Shown here: positions 8,385-17,470 of the stretch, in pieces
How the letters are laid out: each line of letters starts with the position of its first letter
How positions within the stretch are numbered: the stretch's first letter is position 1
Assembly: GCA_000785145.2 (NCBI GenBank)
Contig: JSZA02000028.1
Location: 1 to 56,153, forward strand
DNA length: 56,153 nucleotides
Reading direction: 5' to 3'
Source: Candidatus Thiomargarita nelsonii
GTDB taxonomy: Bacteria > Pseudomonadota > Gammaproteobacteria > Beggiatoales > Beggiatoaceae
The notes under the pieces: model-generated
What the model was told of the DNA's origin: nothing
What the model saw: the letters and a program-made list of their open reading frames with translations, nothing else
Database searches by the model: none
Position numbers and translations under genes: made by a program

Positions 8385-10238
8385 ATGAAGCGTAAATTGT
8401 TTTTTTTGTTCCTTTTCGTTTTTTCAGCAAGCTGTTATGCTGATTCGGTTTTAATAGGAAAATGGAAAGGAACTTATTATGGGTGTGGTCAAGGTGTTCC
8501 AACTAATGCCGAAATAGATGTTTGTGAAAATCTCAATGTTGTGTTTAGATTTCATGCTCCAAGTTCCAGATCAGGAGCATTTGACGGTATTTTTTACGGA
8601 ACTTTCCAGCGTAATGGAAATAATGTTGTATTTACCCCCATATCAACTGAAATAACGGCTTGGTTCATAAAACCATCAGATTATGCTTCTTGGGTTGCTC
8701 TTGGATTTAATGCCACATTAGATGAGATAAACTTATCTATGACTGGAAACTTTCTTGGAGCAGAATGTTCTATTAAGCTTACCAAAGTTTCACCTAATAA
8801 CTATGAGGGTGTTATTTGTCATCAAACCTTCAAAAAAGGAAGTCAATCGGGAAATTTGAGCAGCCCGGCAAACTTTACCAACACGATTGCTTCTGTTTCA
8901 CCCAGTCGAGACAAAGAAAGTATTCCTCTTATTCAGACGATTGCTTATGTGTCACCCAGTCGAAGCAAACAAAGTATTCGTCTTATTCAGGCAGATGGTA
9001 GCAATGATCGTCTGTTTTGGAGTGTACCAGAAAACAATTTAATTTCGCCGGCTGTTGGCACCTTAGCATGGAGCCCAGATGGCAGCGAGTTAGCCTTTGA
9101 TAGTGATCATAATTTTGGTTTGTCATATTTTGAGCGTGAGATTTATGTGACAAATGGCCAAACGACACGTAAAATTTATCGCCCCATTGAAGCTAAACAG
9201 AATGCTCAATATCCCAAAGGTACAGTAAAGCTTGGGATGAATAATGGCTTTGACGGGGGAATGAATTTTTGGGCATATGTTGAAGGTAATTCAGACAATC
9301 ATCAATGGCTAGCACATAGAGGCTCTGGCTGGACACTGACTTTTAACGAGGTTGCTGATTGGGGTGAAAATATTTCTCAACATTCTATATTAGGTTATAT
9401 TGATTATAAAGAGCGAAGATATTGTTATTATGATCTGGCAGCAAAGGTTGATGTAAAAGCCGGAGAAACAGTGACGATTCCACATCCTTATTCAGCCTAT
9501 TCTCACAGGGCGCAGCCCTGTTATCGTTTTTTTCAAGCTACTTGGAATTACGATGGTACAAAGCTTTTATCTACAGTCATTCATTCTAGTGACAATGCCA
9601 TAGGCAGTGATCCTTCCCCATATGAAAGGGCTCATGAGAATTTTGTTATTGCACTGAGTGACACAAAAAATATACCACTTGATAATTTTGGAAAAAAAGT
9701 GGGTGGCTTTATGCAGAACTTTGATCATGATCCCAAGTTTATAAAACTTTCTCCGACGCCTGAGCAAAAAGTTTTAAGTGTTACTTATTATTCTGATGCC
9801 GACCATATTTATTTAAGTTCAACAAATGATCCTGATCTGGGTGTGACGGATCGTATGCAGCGTATAAATATGGGTTTTTGTCATGATCGGGATCAGGATT
9901 ACAAAGTTTGCCGCATTACGGATATTGAGTGGCTACCGGATGGCAACAGCTTTATGGTAGCCATGTATGTGCAAACAGCTTACCGTTCTGGTCAACAAAA
10001 ACGCTATTTACAGAGGATTTATCAACATAATTTAAAGACTTCGCAAACCCGCCTGTTATTTGAACTTGAAAATGAGTACATCGGCGATTTCACTATTTCA
10101 CCAGATGGTCAAAAGATCGCATTTGAAAGAGGTAAGCGTTCTGATGGACCATTTGCTATCTGGGTTTATGACACCAATAACCGTGGCTTGGCTCAATTAG
10201 TTGCAGATGGTGCCGCACCGGCATGGAATTCGCAATAA
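8385..10238 (+). CDS. Secreted TolB/WD40-like beta-propeller protein
   Basis: The start at 8385 has a strong GGAGG and a clear signal peptide (MKRKLFFLFLFVFSASCYA); the longer frame from 8265 would bury it. A small N-terminal beta-rich domain (WKGTYYGCGQG.. to about residue 150) is followed by an imperfect 19-residue tandem duplication (IASVSPSRDKESIPLIQ / IAYVSPSRSKQSIRLIQ). The rest is a propeller with WSPDGSELAFDSD and ISPDGQKIAFERG blades as in TolB. Probably periplasmic or surface-exposed; no enzymatic motif is visible. The ligand is unknown. Confidence 0.7.
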   Translation: MKRKLFFLFLFVFSASCYADSVLIGKWKGTYYGCGQGVPTNAEIDVCENLNVVFRFHAPSSRSGAFDGIFYGTFQRNGNNVVFTPISTEITAWFIKPSDYASWVALGFNATLDEINLSMTGNFLGAECSIKLTKVSPNNYEGVICHQTFKKGSQSGNLSSPANFTNTIASVSPSRDKESIPLIQTIAYVSPSRSKQSIRLIQADGSNDRLFWSVPENNLISPAVGTLAWSPDGSELAFDSDHNFGLSYFEREIYVTNGQTTRKIYRPIEAKQNAQYPKGTVKLGMNNGFDGGMNFWAYVEGNSDNHQWLAHRGSGWTLTFNEVADWGENISQHSILGYIDYKERRYCYYDLAAKVDVKAGETVTIPHPYSAYSHRAQPCYRFFQATWNYDGTKLLSTVIHSSDNAIGSDPSPYERAHENFVIALSDTKNIPLDNFGKKVGGFMQNFDHDPKFIKLSPTPEQKVLSVTYYSDADHIYLSSTNDPDLGVTDRMQRINMGFCHDRDQDYKVCRITDIEWLPDGNSFMVAMYVQTAYRSGQQKRYLQRIYQHNLKTSQTRLLFELENEYIGDFTISPDGQKIAFERGKRSDGPFAIWVYDTNNRGLAQLVADGAAPAWNSQ

Positions 10239-10243
10239 GCTAT

Positions 10244-10271
10244 TCTCGTTCCCACGCTCTGCGTGGGAATG
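10244..10271. repeat. Hairpin CGTTCCCACGCTCTGCGTGGGAATG
   Basis: A short palindrome immediately downstream of the propeller gene stop. It could act as a transcript 3' end; it lacks a T-run. Confidence 0.5.
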
Positions 10272-10382
10272 AGAAAAAAACCAAAAATACTCCCCACCCA
10301 ACAATCTTAATGTGCTACGCGAAAACGTTACAGTTCAGATTGCAAACCGACTTTAGCCAATTCTAAATTGATCTTAGCATTC

Positions 10383-10505
10383 CTAGTACTTTGTCAAACT
10401 TTAAATTTTGGGTTGGAGTACAAAGCTTTAGCTTTGTCAAGCAACGCACAAAGCTAAAGCTTTGTACTCCAATAACCCATTAATATAAGCTTGACAAAGT
10501 ACTAG
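10383..10505. repeat. MITE, 'CTAGTAC' family, cargo D
   Basis: 123 bp with perfect 15-bp ends CTAGTACTTTGTCAA / TTGACAAAGTACTAG and the AAAGCTTTAGCTTT double palindrome inside. It lies on the 3' end of the small minus-strand ORF at 10480-10686 and supplies its last codons. Confidence 0.8.
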
Positions 10506-10686
10506 CTACTTTCACAGACTCCAACCAGTCACCCCAAATGGCTTCATCTGCTGGCATACCATCTTCTAAAAAAGACATACTTCCTAAAAAACCAGCCAAA
10601 TCATCAGAGCCAGTCATCTCATAAAGACCTTTTAAATATATATACATTGCTTTATACGCATCTTTAATTGAAATAGTGTCTTCCAT
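10480..10686 (-). CDS. Small protein of unknown function, 3' end altered by a MITE
   Basis: A 68-residue acidic protein (DISIKDAYKAMYIYLKGLYEMTGSDDLAGFLGSMSFLEDGMPADEAIWGDWLE). The motif resembles small acidic hypothetical or immunity-like proteins in which the WxxWLE end is near the C-terminus. Here the last residues come from the MITE terminus (10493-10505), so the native tail is lost or extended. The function is unknown. It lies directly downstream of degraded surface-protein repeats on the same strand. Confidence 0.45.
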   Translation of the reverse strand: MEDTISIKDAYKAMYIYLKGLYEMTGSDDLAGFLGSMSFLEDGMPADEAIWGDWLESVKVASTLSSLY

Positions 10687-11130
10687 ATTATTGTCCTGGA
10701 TTCGTTGGAGAAGATAACCCTGTTTGAGGGTAAGATAATTTCTATAGTGCCATCGGTAGATGTCGTTTTATTTATGCCCAAGTAGCTGCCTGATGGTGTG
10801 AATAGATAGACTTTGATGCCTGCCATAGGCTCTGTTTTCGTCTGTTATCGCGTTTATGCCTATGTAAGCACCATTTTCATCAAAGACGTAGCATTTAACG
10901 CCCGCTAAGCCTATTACGTTGAAAGCCAATGTTGTGCTGCCACCCGTATTAATATTAAAGCTGTTGAGGTTGTCCGCAATTACTCTGGCTGTTTCGCTCC
11001 AATATTGGTTGCTGTCAAATAGTTTTATAAAATATTCCCATTCATTATTTTCGAGACGATTTTTTGAGTGCCAAACGTTGTGGTGTGATAAATTTTTTTT
11101 TATTATTAGGTAGTTGTATAGTTTTTTCAT
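10632..11130 (-). pseudogene. Remnant of a repeat-rich surface protein
   Basis: Two overlapping frames carry successive copies of one repeat: AGVKCYVFDENGAYIGINAITDE (about 10850-10920) and AGIKVYLFTPSGSYLGINKTT (about 10750-10826), with YWSETARVIADN before the first. Repeats of this AGVKVY.F...G.YLGINKTTD type occur in large secreted adhesin-like proteins. The frame changes between the copies and there is no signal peptide, so this is a decayed fragment. Confidence 0.5.
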
Positions 11131-11326
11131 TTTTTATTTTAAATGGGGGGGTATTTTATAGGTGGTTTTTTGATGTGTCAATAAAAAAAAAGCCGCCGCC
11201 ATAAAAGTTGGCATTTTTTTTGCTTTACGTGCGGGTGCGCGGTTCTTGTCTTGCTGTTTTTCTGTTTCTATTGTTTCTCTGTTTAGGGGCATATTTTTCT
11301 CTTAATTTTCAATGGTTTGCAGGTTT

Positions 11327-11380
11327 TATTGAGAGAGATTGAGGGTTCTATTGAGAGAGATTGAGGGTACTATTGAGAGA
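11327..11380. repeat. Iterons: 22-bp direct repeats upstream of rep
   Basis: Two full 22-bp repeats, TATTGAGAGAGATTGAGGGT followed by TC (11327-11348) or AC (11349-11370), and a third partial TATTGAGAGA (11371-11380). The 22-bp period equals two helical turns, and the position just before the Rep_3-type gene is where RepA/RepE/Pi-type initiators bind. Probable plasmid replication origin and rep autoregulation site. Confidence 0.75.
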
Positions 11381-11432
11381 TGAAGTTTGACAATCTCCTT
11401 TAATAAAATTAAACTTACTTACCCCATTAATA

Positions 11433-12893
11433 ATGAATTTTATGATTGAAATGCAAAAAACAACAGACATACAAAATCTTGTGGACATTATTAAAATTGA
11501 TGAACAAAAACTGGTCGTTACCCAAGCCAATGCACTGGCGCGATCCGCGCAAGAAATGACACTGCAAGAAAAAAGGTTATTACTGTTGGCAATCTCACAA
11601 ATTCGTCAAAACGATCAGAAATTTGTAAAATATCGCATTCCCATAACCACCATTAAGAATTATTTGGACATCGAAACAAAAGCGGTTTATAAGCGAACCC
11701 AAGAAATCACCGAGAAACTTATGAGCCGTGTTCTTCATATTGATGATGAAAATGGTAATTGGGAAAAATTTCAATGGGTTTCGTATTGTAAATATTTTTC
11801 TAAAAAACAAAGCGAGATAGGAGAGGCTTGTATAGAAATTCAAATTCACGAACATTTACGTCCCATGCTCTTAAATCTCCGTAAACACTTCGGCAGCGTT
11901 CCCTTGCTCCAAATCGCCCCCATGCCCAGCGTCAACTCGATCCGAGTTTTTGAAATCCTTTGGTTTAGCAGCATGAAACTTATCAAAACCCAACTTTCCT
12001 TTTGGCTCGACTCACTCAAAAAACGCCTCAGTTTGGAAAACAAATACACAAACTTTAGAGATTTTCGCCGAGATATATTACAAAGAGCCCAAAAAGACTG
12101 CGCCAAATACTCGCCCCTAATCTTCACTTGGGAAGAAGAAAAAAAAGGTCGCAAAATCGTCCGCCTTCATTTTACCCTGCAAGGCAACGCAAAATATAAT
12201 GAGCCACCCGCTTTGCCTGATTTTATTTTAGATAATACGTCACCTGTCCCTCAAATCATCCCTGAGCAACCAAACAGTAGCACGCCCCCACATAATGATG
12301 CTTTTGATAAAGTCCCCTCTAACTACAAACTTCTTGAAGAACAAGGCATCGCCGATGAAAAAATCCAAGAACTAATCGCCCACCATTCTACAAATATCAT
12401 TAGCAACAATATCAAACTCATTCGTCAAAAACATGCCGTTGGTAAAATTCCAGATGGCCAAATTTCTTCTTGGACGATCAAAGCCATTATCGAAGATTGG
12501 TATGGAGAAAACTTTCAAAAAACTCCTTTTGAAGAAACCCAAGATGCTAAACAAAAAGTCGTCAATAAGCAAAAAAGGCAAGCCGATGAAAAACAAAAAG
12601 AACGCTTGACTCTGGAAAAACGTTTCAATGAGGAAAAAAGTAAAGCCATTGATGCGCTTTTAAATGATGAACGATTTAAGGCTAATAATTTGGCTGATGA
12701 GCAAGCCGAATTTCTGAAACAACACATAGAAGGGATTCCAATATTGAACAAGATATATTTAAAAAGTGGTTTTGATGCGCCGATGATTATTGGTCCTTTT
12801 CGCAATTTTGTGGCGAATATATATTTGCCGGCTTATAGTAATTTGGTAACCTGGTGTGCCAGAAATAATATTGATTTGGAAAAATTTGCCTAA
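11433..12893 (+). CDS. Plasmid replication initiator, Rep_3 (RepB/RepE) family
   Basis: 486 residues. The N-terminal half has the Rep_3 winged-helix pair: VVTQANALARSAQEMTLQEKRLLLLAISQI (WH1, about residues 30-60), RIPITTIKNYL, and IRVFEILW with the basic WH2 region following. The C-terminal 200 residues are Lys/Glu/Gln-rich, longer than minimal Rep_3 proteins, and unassigned. Such proteins bind iterons and load the host helicase; iterons lie 50 bp upstream. An initiator between chromosomal-type genes suggests an integrated plasmid. The gene looks intact, so active copies could threaten chromosomal replication unless the origin is silent. Confidence 0.8.
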   Translation: MNFMIEMQKTTDIQNLVDIIKIDEQKLVVTQANALARSAQEMTLQEKRLLLLAISQIRQNDQKFVKYRIPITTIKNYLDIETKAVYKRTQEITEKLMSRVLHIDDENGNWEKFQWVSYCKYFSKKQSEIGEACIEIQIHEHLRPMLLNLRKHFGSVPLLQIAPMPSVNSIRVFEILWFSSMKLIKTQLSFWLDSLKKRLSLENKYTNFRDFRRDILQRAQKDCAKYSPLIFTWEEEKKGRKIVRLHFTLQGNAKYNEPPALPDFILDNTSPVPQIIPEQPNSSTPPHNDAFDKVPSNYKLLEEQGIADEKIQELIAHHSTNIISNNIKLIRQKHAVGKIPDGQISSWTIKAIIEDWYGENFQKTPFEETQDAKQKVVNKQKRQADEKQKERLTLEKRFNEEKSKAIDALLNDERFKANNLADEQAEFLKQHIEGIPILNKIYLKSGFDAPMIIGPFRNFVANIYLPAYSNLVTWCARNNIDLEKFA

Positions 12894-12982
12894 AAATGTT
12901 AAGCTTGTACCTCTTCGGCTCCCGTTTCACCGTCAAAATAGGCAATTCGTCTAGGTTTTGGCGCATACCATCAAACATGGCT

Positions 12983-13408
12983 GTACCGGTGGCAATCTCC
13001 ACGGCTATCTCATGGAGAAACACAGTGCCGATGGTAAAAACTTAATACAACGGGGCATCCTAGAACAGCGGGACAAATATCTGAAAATATTAATGAAAAG
13101 CCAAAAAAAAATCGGCTTTTTGAGCGGAGATGAACACAATTTCAATTTCCTCAAACTAAATAAAAAGGTCAACATTTATCCAGACGGATGAGAAGACATC
13201 AGAAAGCGTCAAGATTTCCACCCGCTTTATCAAATCAACAACGGCGCGGCGGGTGCCCCTTACTATGCCCAAGAACAAGCCCCTTTTCGTTCCCACGTAC
13301 AAAGTTTTAGCACCCAAAATGCGGTGATTTTTTTCCATATTCATGGCAAATCAATCCAAATGGAAGTCCTTAATCCTGATACGTTGGATACGATTTTGCC
13401 GCTGCAAA
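12983..13408 (+). pseudogene. Degraded second copy of the metallophosphatase 3' region
   Basis: The DNA matches 7559-7590 (TGGNLHGYLM), jumps by deletion to the KHSA..DGK point, then matches 7878-8161 (DEHNFNFLKL...PDTLDTILPLQ). It retains the stretch (IQRGILEQRDKYLKILMKSQKKI) that the repeat removed from the first copy. A deletion changes EGWDKED to DG-stop and shifts the frame. The two copies flank the plasmid rep region. Confidence 0.75.
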
Positions 13409-13439
13409 TTTTTATCGTTCTTACACAGAGGGTGAGAAG

Positions 13440-13558
13440 TGAGTGTAGGGTGCGTCCTACGCACATTTTTGTTGGTGCCGATCAATTGTATGTGACTTTA
13501 TTTATGCACAGGACGCACCGATAAGGAGATTGGTGCGTAGGACGCACCCTACGCTTGC
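13440..13558. repeat. GTGCGTCCTACGCAC inverted repeat pair
   Basis: GTGTAGGGTGCGTCCTACGC near 13441 and its complement near 13531-13552 flank about 70 bp without a gene, including a partial third unit. It ends at the hepT stop. Confidence 0.5.
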
Positions 13559-13887
13559 TCATATCTCTTCTAGTTGTGTTATCAATGGAGGTAAATCTTG
13601 GCTCACAATTTCCCATATAACATCCAAGTCAACATCAAAATATTCATGAGTCAGTCTATTGCGAAGCCCCGATATTTGTCGCCAAGGAATTTGCGGGTTA
13701 TCCGCTTTAAATTTCTCTGAAATACATCGGGCGGCTTCGCCGATGATTTCCAATAGGCGTGTAATAGCAAGCATCAACATCGTGTCAGTGTCCAAGTCCT
13801 CTCTTGAACGTTCTTCTCTTCAATAAACGCCACTGCTTGTCGTGCCGCGTCTAACATGTGTTGCAAACGTACTTCATCAGCTAACAT
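13559..13887 (-). pseudogene. hepT: HepT-like HEPN RNase toxin, frameshifted near the N-terminus
   Basis: The frame at 13559-13795 has the HEPN core MLALAITRLLEIIGEAA-like helix and the RNRLTHEYF motif (R-x4-H-x-Y), the HepT active site. The expected N-terminus (LADEVRLQHMLDAARQAVAFIEEKN) is present in another frame from ATG 13887, overlapping the mntA stop as in intact mntA-hepT operons. The frames join near 13815-13825 at SREDLDTD. One indel separates them, so the toxin is inactive, or starts internally, or there is a sequence error. Confidence 0.7.
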
Positions 13888-14176
13888 ACAATTCCTCCGC
13901 TTCTGCTATCACTTGTTGACGAAAATAGCGGCTTAAAAAATTCGGTGTATTGAGATCAACTTTTCTCCGAAATAATGCCGATAGTTCATCTTGCAATGTA
14001 AAAAATGCGAGTCCAGGTATTTTTCCTTCAGCAAATTCTACCAATAGATCTATATCGCTATCTGGTTGTTGCTCACCACGCAAAACAGAGCCAAATAAAG
14101 CCAGCCGACTAATATGATAACGGTGGCATATTTTGTTTAATGTTGTATTATCTATATGTAATGTGTTGTTTTTCAT
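13877..14176 (-). CDS. mntA: MntA-like minimal nucleotidyltransferase antitoxin
   Basis: 99 residues from ATG 14176 (an upstream ATG at 14197 is possible). The nucleotidyltransferase motif GSVLRGEQQPDSDIDLLVEF (GSx10DxD) is intact. MntA proteins AMPylate the Tyr of the HepT RxxxxHxY motif and so silence the toxin. It is followed by hepT with an 11-nt overlap. The starting helix (LHIDNTTLNKICHRYHISRLALFGS) matches the family's usual N-terminus, supporting the shorter start. Confidence 0.82.
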   Translation of the reverse strand: MKNNTLHIDNTTLNKICHRYHISRLALFGSVLRGEQQPDSDIDLLVEFAEGKIPGLAFFTLQDELSALFRRKVDLNTPNFLSRYFRQQVIAEAEELYVS

Positions 14177-14222
14177 AAAATTAATATCATCAGTCATTAC
14201 ATGATGCGGATGGCATGAGCGC

Positions 14223-14411
14223 CTAAACCACTTCCAAATCAAATGCAGCCGCCATTAACGCACGAGTATATGCTTCTTGGGGCTGTTCAAAAACCTGCTC
14301 AGCCGGCCCCTGTTCCACCACCCGCCCGTCACGCATCACCAACAATCGGGCAATCGCAATGCGTTGACGTTGGCCGCCCGATAGCGCGTGTCCGGCTCTA
14401 AGTGTTACTTC
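14223..14411 (-). pseudogene. ABC transporter ATPase remnant (C-terminal cassette, internal deletion)
   Basis: The minus-strand frame reads [15 protein letters not shown] joined directly to [40 protein letters not shown]. The ABC signature is fused to the C-terminal tail, and Walker B, D-loop and H-loop (about 50 residues) are deleted. The tail is typical of dipeptide/microcin-type dual ABC ATPases (YejF-like). A second signature from the N-terminal cassette lies at 15612-15672 on the same strand in the right order. Confidence 0.65.
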
Positions 14412-14507
14412 GCGGAAAGCAAACCGTCTCCAGCAAAGGAATCCAAGTTTTTTCTTTAGTACTTGGATTCTAAAAACGGAGAAAAACTTATGCCCCTATA
14501 AGGAACT

Positions 14508-15534
14508 TCACATCGGCTTAATAACATCTTGCACAGAACGGGCGGATGAGAGGCGCCCGACACATTCAAACAAACTTTTTTCATCCAAGCTGGAGATGAT
14601 GGCTTCTGTCTGTTTATCCACCCTCCCAAATTTGTCCGTTAATAAATGGAGCAACATTTTCGCTTCGCCCCGCTTTTCGCCCCGCTTTTCGCCCCGCTTT
14701 TCTCCCCGCTCCTCAGCGGTTTGATACCAATCCTGCATGGTTTCGTATAACATACTATTCATCTCCTGAAAATTGACGACTTCGGGTATTTGTACATTAG
14801 GTACATTTTTGGGTAACAAAACCCGTAATAACCAAGTCATAATATCACGTCGCAAATGAACAAATTCCGAGCCTTTTAACCAATCTTTTAACAACTTCAC
14901 AACCTCACCAATCGCCTTTGCAACATCCTGCTCGTTTTTTTGGGTACGAGTATTTTCCAGGCGAATGATAGCAGTGACCAAATTCTGTAATGGTAGCGTA
15001 AATAACGCAAATGAGGACGGTATTTATCCAAGTCATCCGGCACCGAAGCTACCAATTCGCTGATATCTTGGGCGGCGTTCCAACGTGTACTACCATTATA
15101 GATGACTAAAGGAAGTACGGGGGGCAGTTTATCCTTGGCTGTCATTTCTTGGGTATCAACTAGGTATTGATACAACAAGCCAATATAAACCATAATTCTA
15201 ACTGCCATAAAGTTATCAACGCTGGATTGAAACTCTAGTAACAGATAGACATATAACCATGATTCCCCCAACGCACTCGCCAAATGATGTCATCATGCCG
15301 TTCAATCAAATTGTCGCTAACAAAACTGTCCTTAAAAACTTCCAACGTGGTAAAATCCACTTGTGCTATCCAATCTTCACGGACAAATCCCCGTAGTAAA
15401 TCTTCAACCATCTTAGGGTGAGAAAATAGCCGTTTATAGCTCTGATCATGTTTAAACCGGTTTGGGTCTGTTTTTTGTTGGTTTAGATCGGGTTTTTTCC
15501 TTTTTTTATTTCTGGTATTTTGGGCTCGTGCCAT
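14508..15534 (-). pseudogene. Rpn-family recombination-promoting nuclease, two frameshifts
   Basis: Three overlapping frames make up one protein. 15235-15534 has the N-terminus (HDQSYKRLFSHPKMVEDLLRGFV). 14897-15283 has the PD-(D/E)xK core (WLYVYLLLEFQSSVDNFMAVRIM, LPLVIYNG). 14508-14981 has the C-terminal region with a run of three RGEK units plus RGEA and a DUF4351-like tail. Breaks lie near 15260 and 14960. Rpn proteins are transposase-like DNases that move within genomes. This one lies between two remnants of one ABC ATPase gene, which suggests it or its carrier interrupted that gene. Confidence 0.7.
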
Positions 15535-15545
15535 TGTACTCCTCC

Positions 15546-15608
15546 TAGTTAAATTTTAAATGAATGATCTGGAGTGCGTTTTTGATCCAAACCATAGTAC
15601 AATGGATT
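15546..15608. repeat. Dispersed repeat, copy 1 (second copy at 18264-18330)
   Basis: AGTTAAATTTTAAATGAATGA..CTGGAGTGCGTTTTTGATCCAAACCATAGTACAA-GGATT recurs nearly unchanged at 18264-18330, followed there by GGCGGAATAAACGGAT, which relates it to the TAGTACAACGGATT MITE at 24981. Confidence 0.6.
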
Positions 15609-15611
15609 ACT

Positions 15612-15672
15612 CCGCACAGCGTCATCACCCGTTGGCGTTCTCCTCCTGAGAGTTGATGAGGATAGCCACAAA
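15612..15672 (-). pseudogene. ABC ATPase remnant (N-terminal cassette signature)
   Basis: Only about 20 codons are left: GLQICGYPHQLSGGERQRVMTL, an ABC signature with the usual YPHQLSGG context of peptide-transporter ATPases. Together with 14223-14411 it represents a destroyed dual-cassette gene. Confidence 0.55.
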
Positions 15673-16069
15673 TTTGAAGGCCAAAAATTAACTCCAAATG
15701 AGATAATTGAACAAGTCAAAGATGGTCAATGGAAATATTTGGCTCCAAACCAGCAATATCAACGATTATCTGTTACTCATCATTGTTATGGCAACGTTGT
15801 ATTACTTCTCAGAAGAAAAAGACTCAAAAATGGTAAAATCATTCATGATGTGTTGTTGTGTAATTGCAGTTATTATACTGCTCAGCGGATTAATAACTGC
15901 TATATAAAACTTCAGAAAATTAGGAGCCATACAATCTTCCTTGTATTGTGTGGCCATTGCTGGAATATTAGTGACTTTGTATTGTCGACAGTTACCTCGA
16001 ATTATCAGTTTTAGGAAAGCTGTAAAACAGATTATTTCGTTTTTCACTTCCAAAATGGTTTGCATATAA
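15652..16069 (+). pseudogene. DDE transposase remnant
   Basis: Frame one encodes KLTPNEIIEQVKDGQW..YLAPNQQYQRLSVTHHCYG..VLLLRRKRLKNGKIIHDVLLCN..YTAQRINNCYIK. After a deletion and frame change it continues LPRIISFRKAVKQIISFF..MVCI-stop. This has the pattern of the C-terminal half of an IS4-superfamily-type transposase, recognised by its overall character rather than by a confirmed DDE triad. No terminal repeats were identified. Confidence 0.5.
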
Positions 16070-16503
16070 TAATCAATAATTTGCAATAATTTTCTGTTAA
16101 AGATTTATTCTAATTTATTGATAAAAAAAAGTTTTTGAAACACTATTCCAATACTTTAGTAAATAATAAAAAGCTATTTGATAGTTTTAAATTTACCGGT
16201 GATGATAAGCGATGCGAGAGAAATAAAACGTTACGGAGCCGGTTGCAAACAGGCTCACGCTTGAGAAAAAGCTTGTTGGTTTATTCGTTTATCCCTGTAA
16301 TTCGCTGTCCTCAACGAGAAATCATAGTGTGAATGCTGAATTTTTATGTCGCTGCCTGTTGGGGGTTGCTGTCAAAAAAAGTGAAATTTTTTTTTCAATT
16401 TTGTGGGCAAAAAAGCTCGCTGCTCAGCATAATATTGTAGAGAGGCAATGTGGCTAAGTAAAATGAGTGTGACCTCATTTCGATCTCACGTTTTTAGTGT
16501 ATA
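16070..16503. other. Gene-free AT-rich stretch
   Basis: No convincing reading frame, RNA gene or strong inverted repeat was seen. It separates transposase debris from the promoter of the next gene. Confidence 0.5.
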
Positions 16504-16532
16504 TTGACTTCGACATTTTTTGAGAGTATATT
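16504..16532 (+). promoter_or_regulatory. Sigma70-like promoter
   Basis: TTGACT (16504-16509), a 17-bp spacer and TATATT (16527-16532), about 110 bp before the start at 16643/16652. Good match and spacing; prediction only. Confidence 0.45.
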
Positions 16533-16642
16533 ATGCCTCCACATAGTTGGTACTGGTGATACATTTTCACTGATTTTTTTTAGGTTTAATCTGCTAAACG
16601 ATTATGGCAGTTCAAACAATCTAACATGATGAGGTAATAGCA

Positions 16643-17279
16643 GTGAGTAGAATGAGCAAGCTATATCGGTTGATTGCGATTTGTTTCTGTTTTGGTGTCC
16701 TATCTCCCCAAGTCGGGGCAGTTGGAAATCCTGAGTTCGTCTTTTCTGAAGACGGGCAGGGTGGTGTCCTTTTCATCAAAGCACTGGACATTGATGGCGA
16801 AAAAAACGTTTGAAAATATTGAGCTAGAACTTGATTTCACTACCTCAACTTTTACGCTGAAAAAAATTGTGGCTGCGGATACTACTATTCCTGATGATGC
16901 GATTGAAACAATAGAGAAAGAAGGATTAAGGGTTGGATTACGAGGCTGTGTAGCAGCTGAATCGAGAACTGTCACTTGTCATCTTTTGCTGACGAGCATT
17001 GAATTTGATAGGACGGTAAAATTTTATGGTAATTACGGAGAATATTCAAGCGCAGCCTTTGATAATTTTGGGAATCAATATATTCCTACCAAAGTGACTA
17101 TTGGTAAAGGTGAAGGAACATCTTATTTGGAGCAAAGAGTTGTTGCCGATGTAGCGACAAGAACTACTATTAGGTTTGAGAATTTATCGACACAAGCGAC
17201 CAGTCTTTCTCTACTAGAACTTTCGTTTAGAGTTGATGACACACCTTTCAGCATCAAGTTCCGAGACATCCCTTTCTAA
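16643..17279 (+). pseudogene. Secreted protein of unknown function, frameshift in an A-run
   Basis: From GTG 16643 (GAGG nearby; ATG 16652 is the alternative) the frame encodes a signal peptide (LIAICFCFGVLSPQVGA) and EFVFSEDGQGGVLFIKALDIDGEKNV-stop. In the +1 frame DGEKTFENIELELDFTTSTF continues to 17279. Removing one A from the seven-A run at about 16799-16805 joins them into about 210 residues of beta-rich exported protein. The family is not recognised. This may be a true frameshift, slippage-based phase variation, or a sequencing error in the homopolymer. Confidence 0.55.
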
Positions 17280-17283
17280 AATA

Positions 17284-17403
17284 GCTGGCCTGTAGTGTGG
17301 ATAAATAGAGGACGTATCCACACCTTATAGATTAATCATGTGGATACGCCCTCTATTTATCCACACTACATGGTTGGAATTGTCGCGAGACTTAATGGCA
17401 TTT
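17284..17403. repeat. MITE-like palindrome, cargo C
   Basis: CTGTAGTGTGGATAAATAGA and its complement around TCCACACTACA form a large hairpin. The flanks GCTGGCCTG on the left and CTTAATGGCATT on the right match the element at 18414-18552, so this is a degraded member of the CAATGCCATTAAG family. Confidence 0.6.
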
Positions 17404-17470
17404 TGGCTTCGCGGCGGAACGAGAAAAACCGACGGTTAAAAAACTTTTGGAGTACAAGTAGGAATATAAG

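Noticed and set aside
16135..16332. Short plus-strand ORF after the transposase remnant
   Set aside because: There is no ribosome site, no family features and atypical composition.
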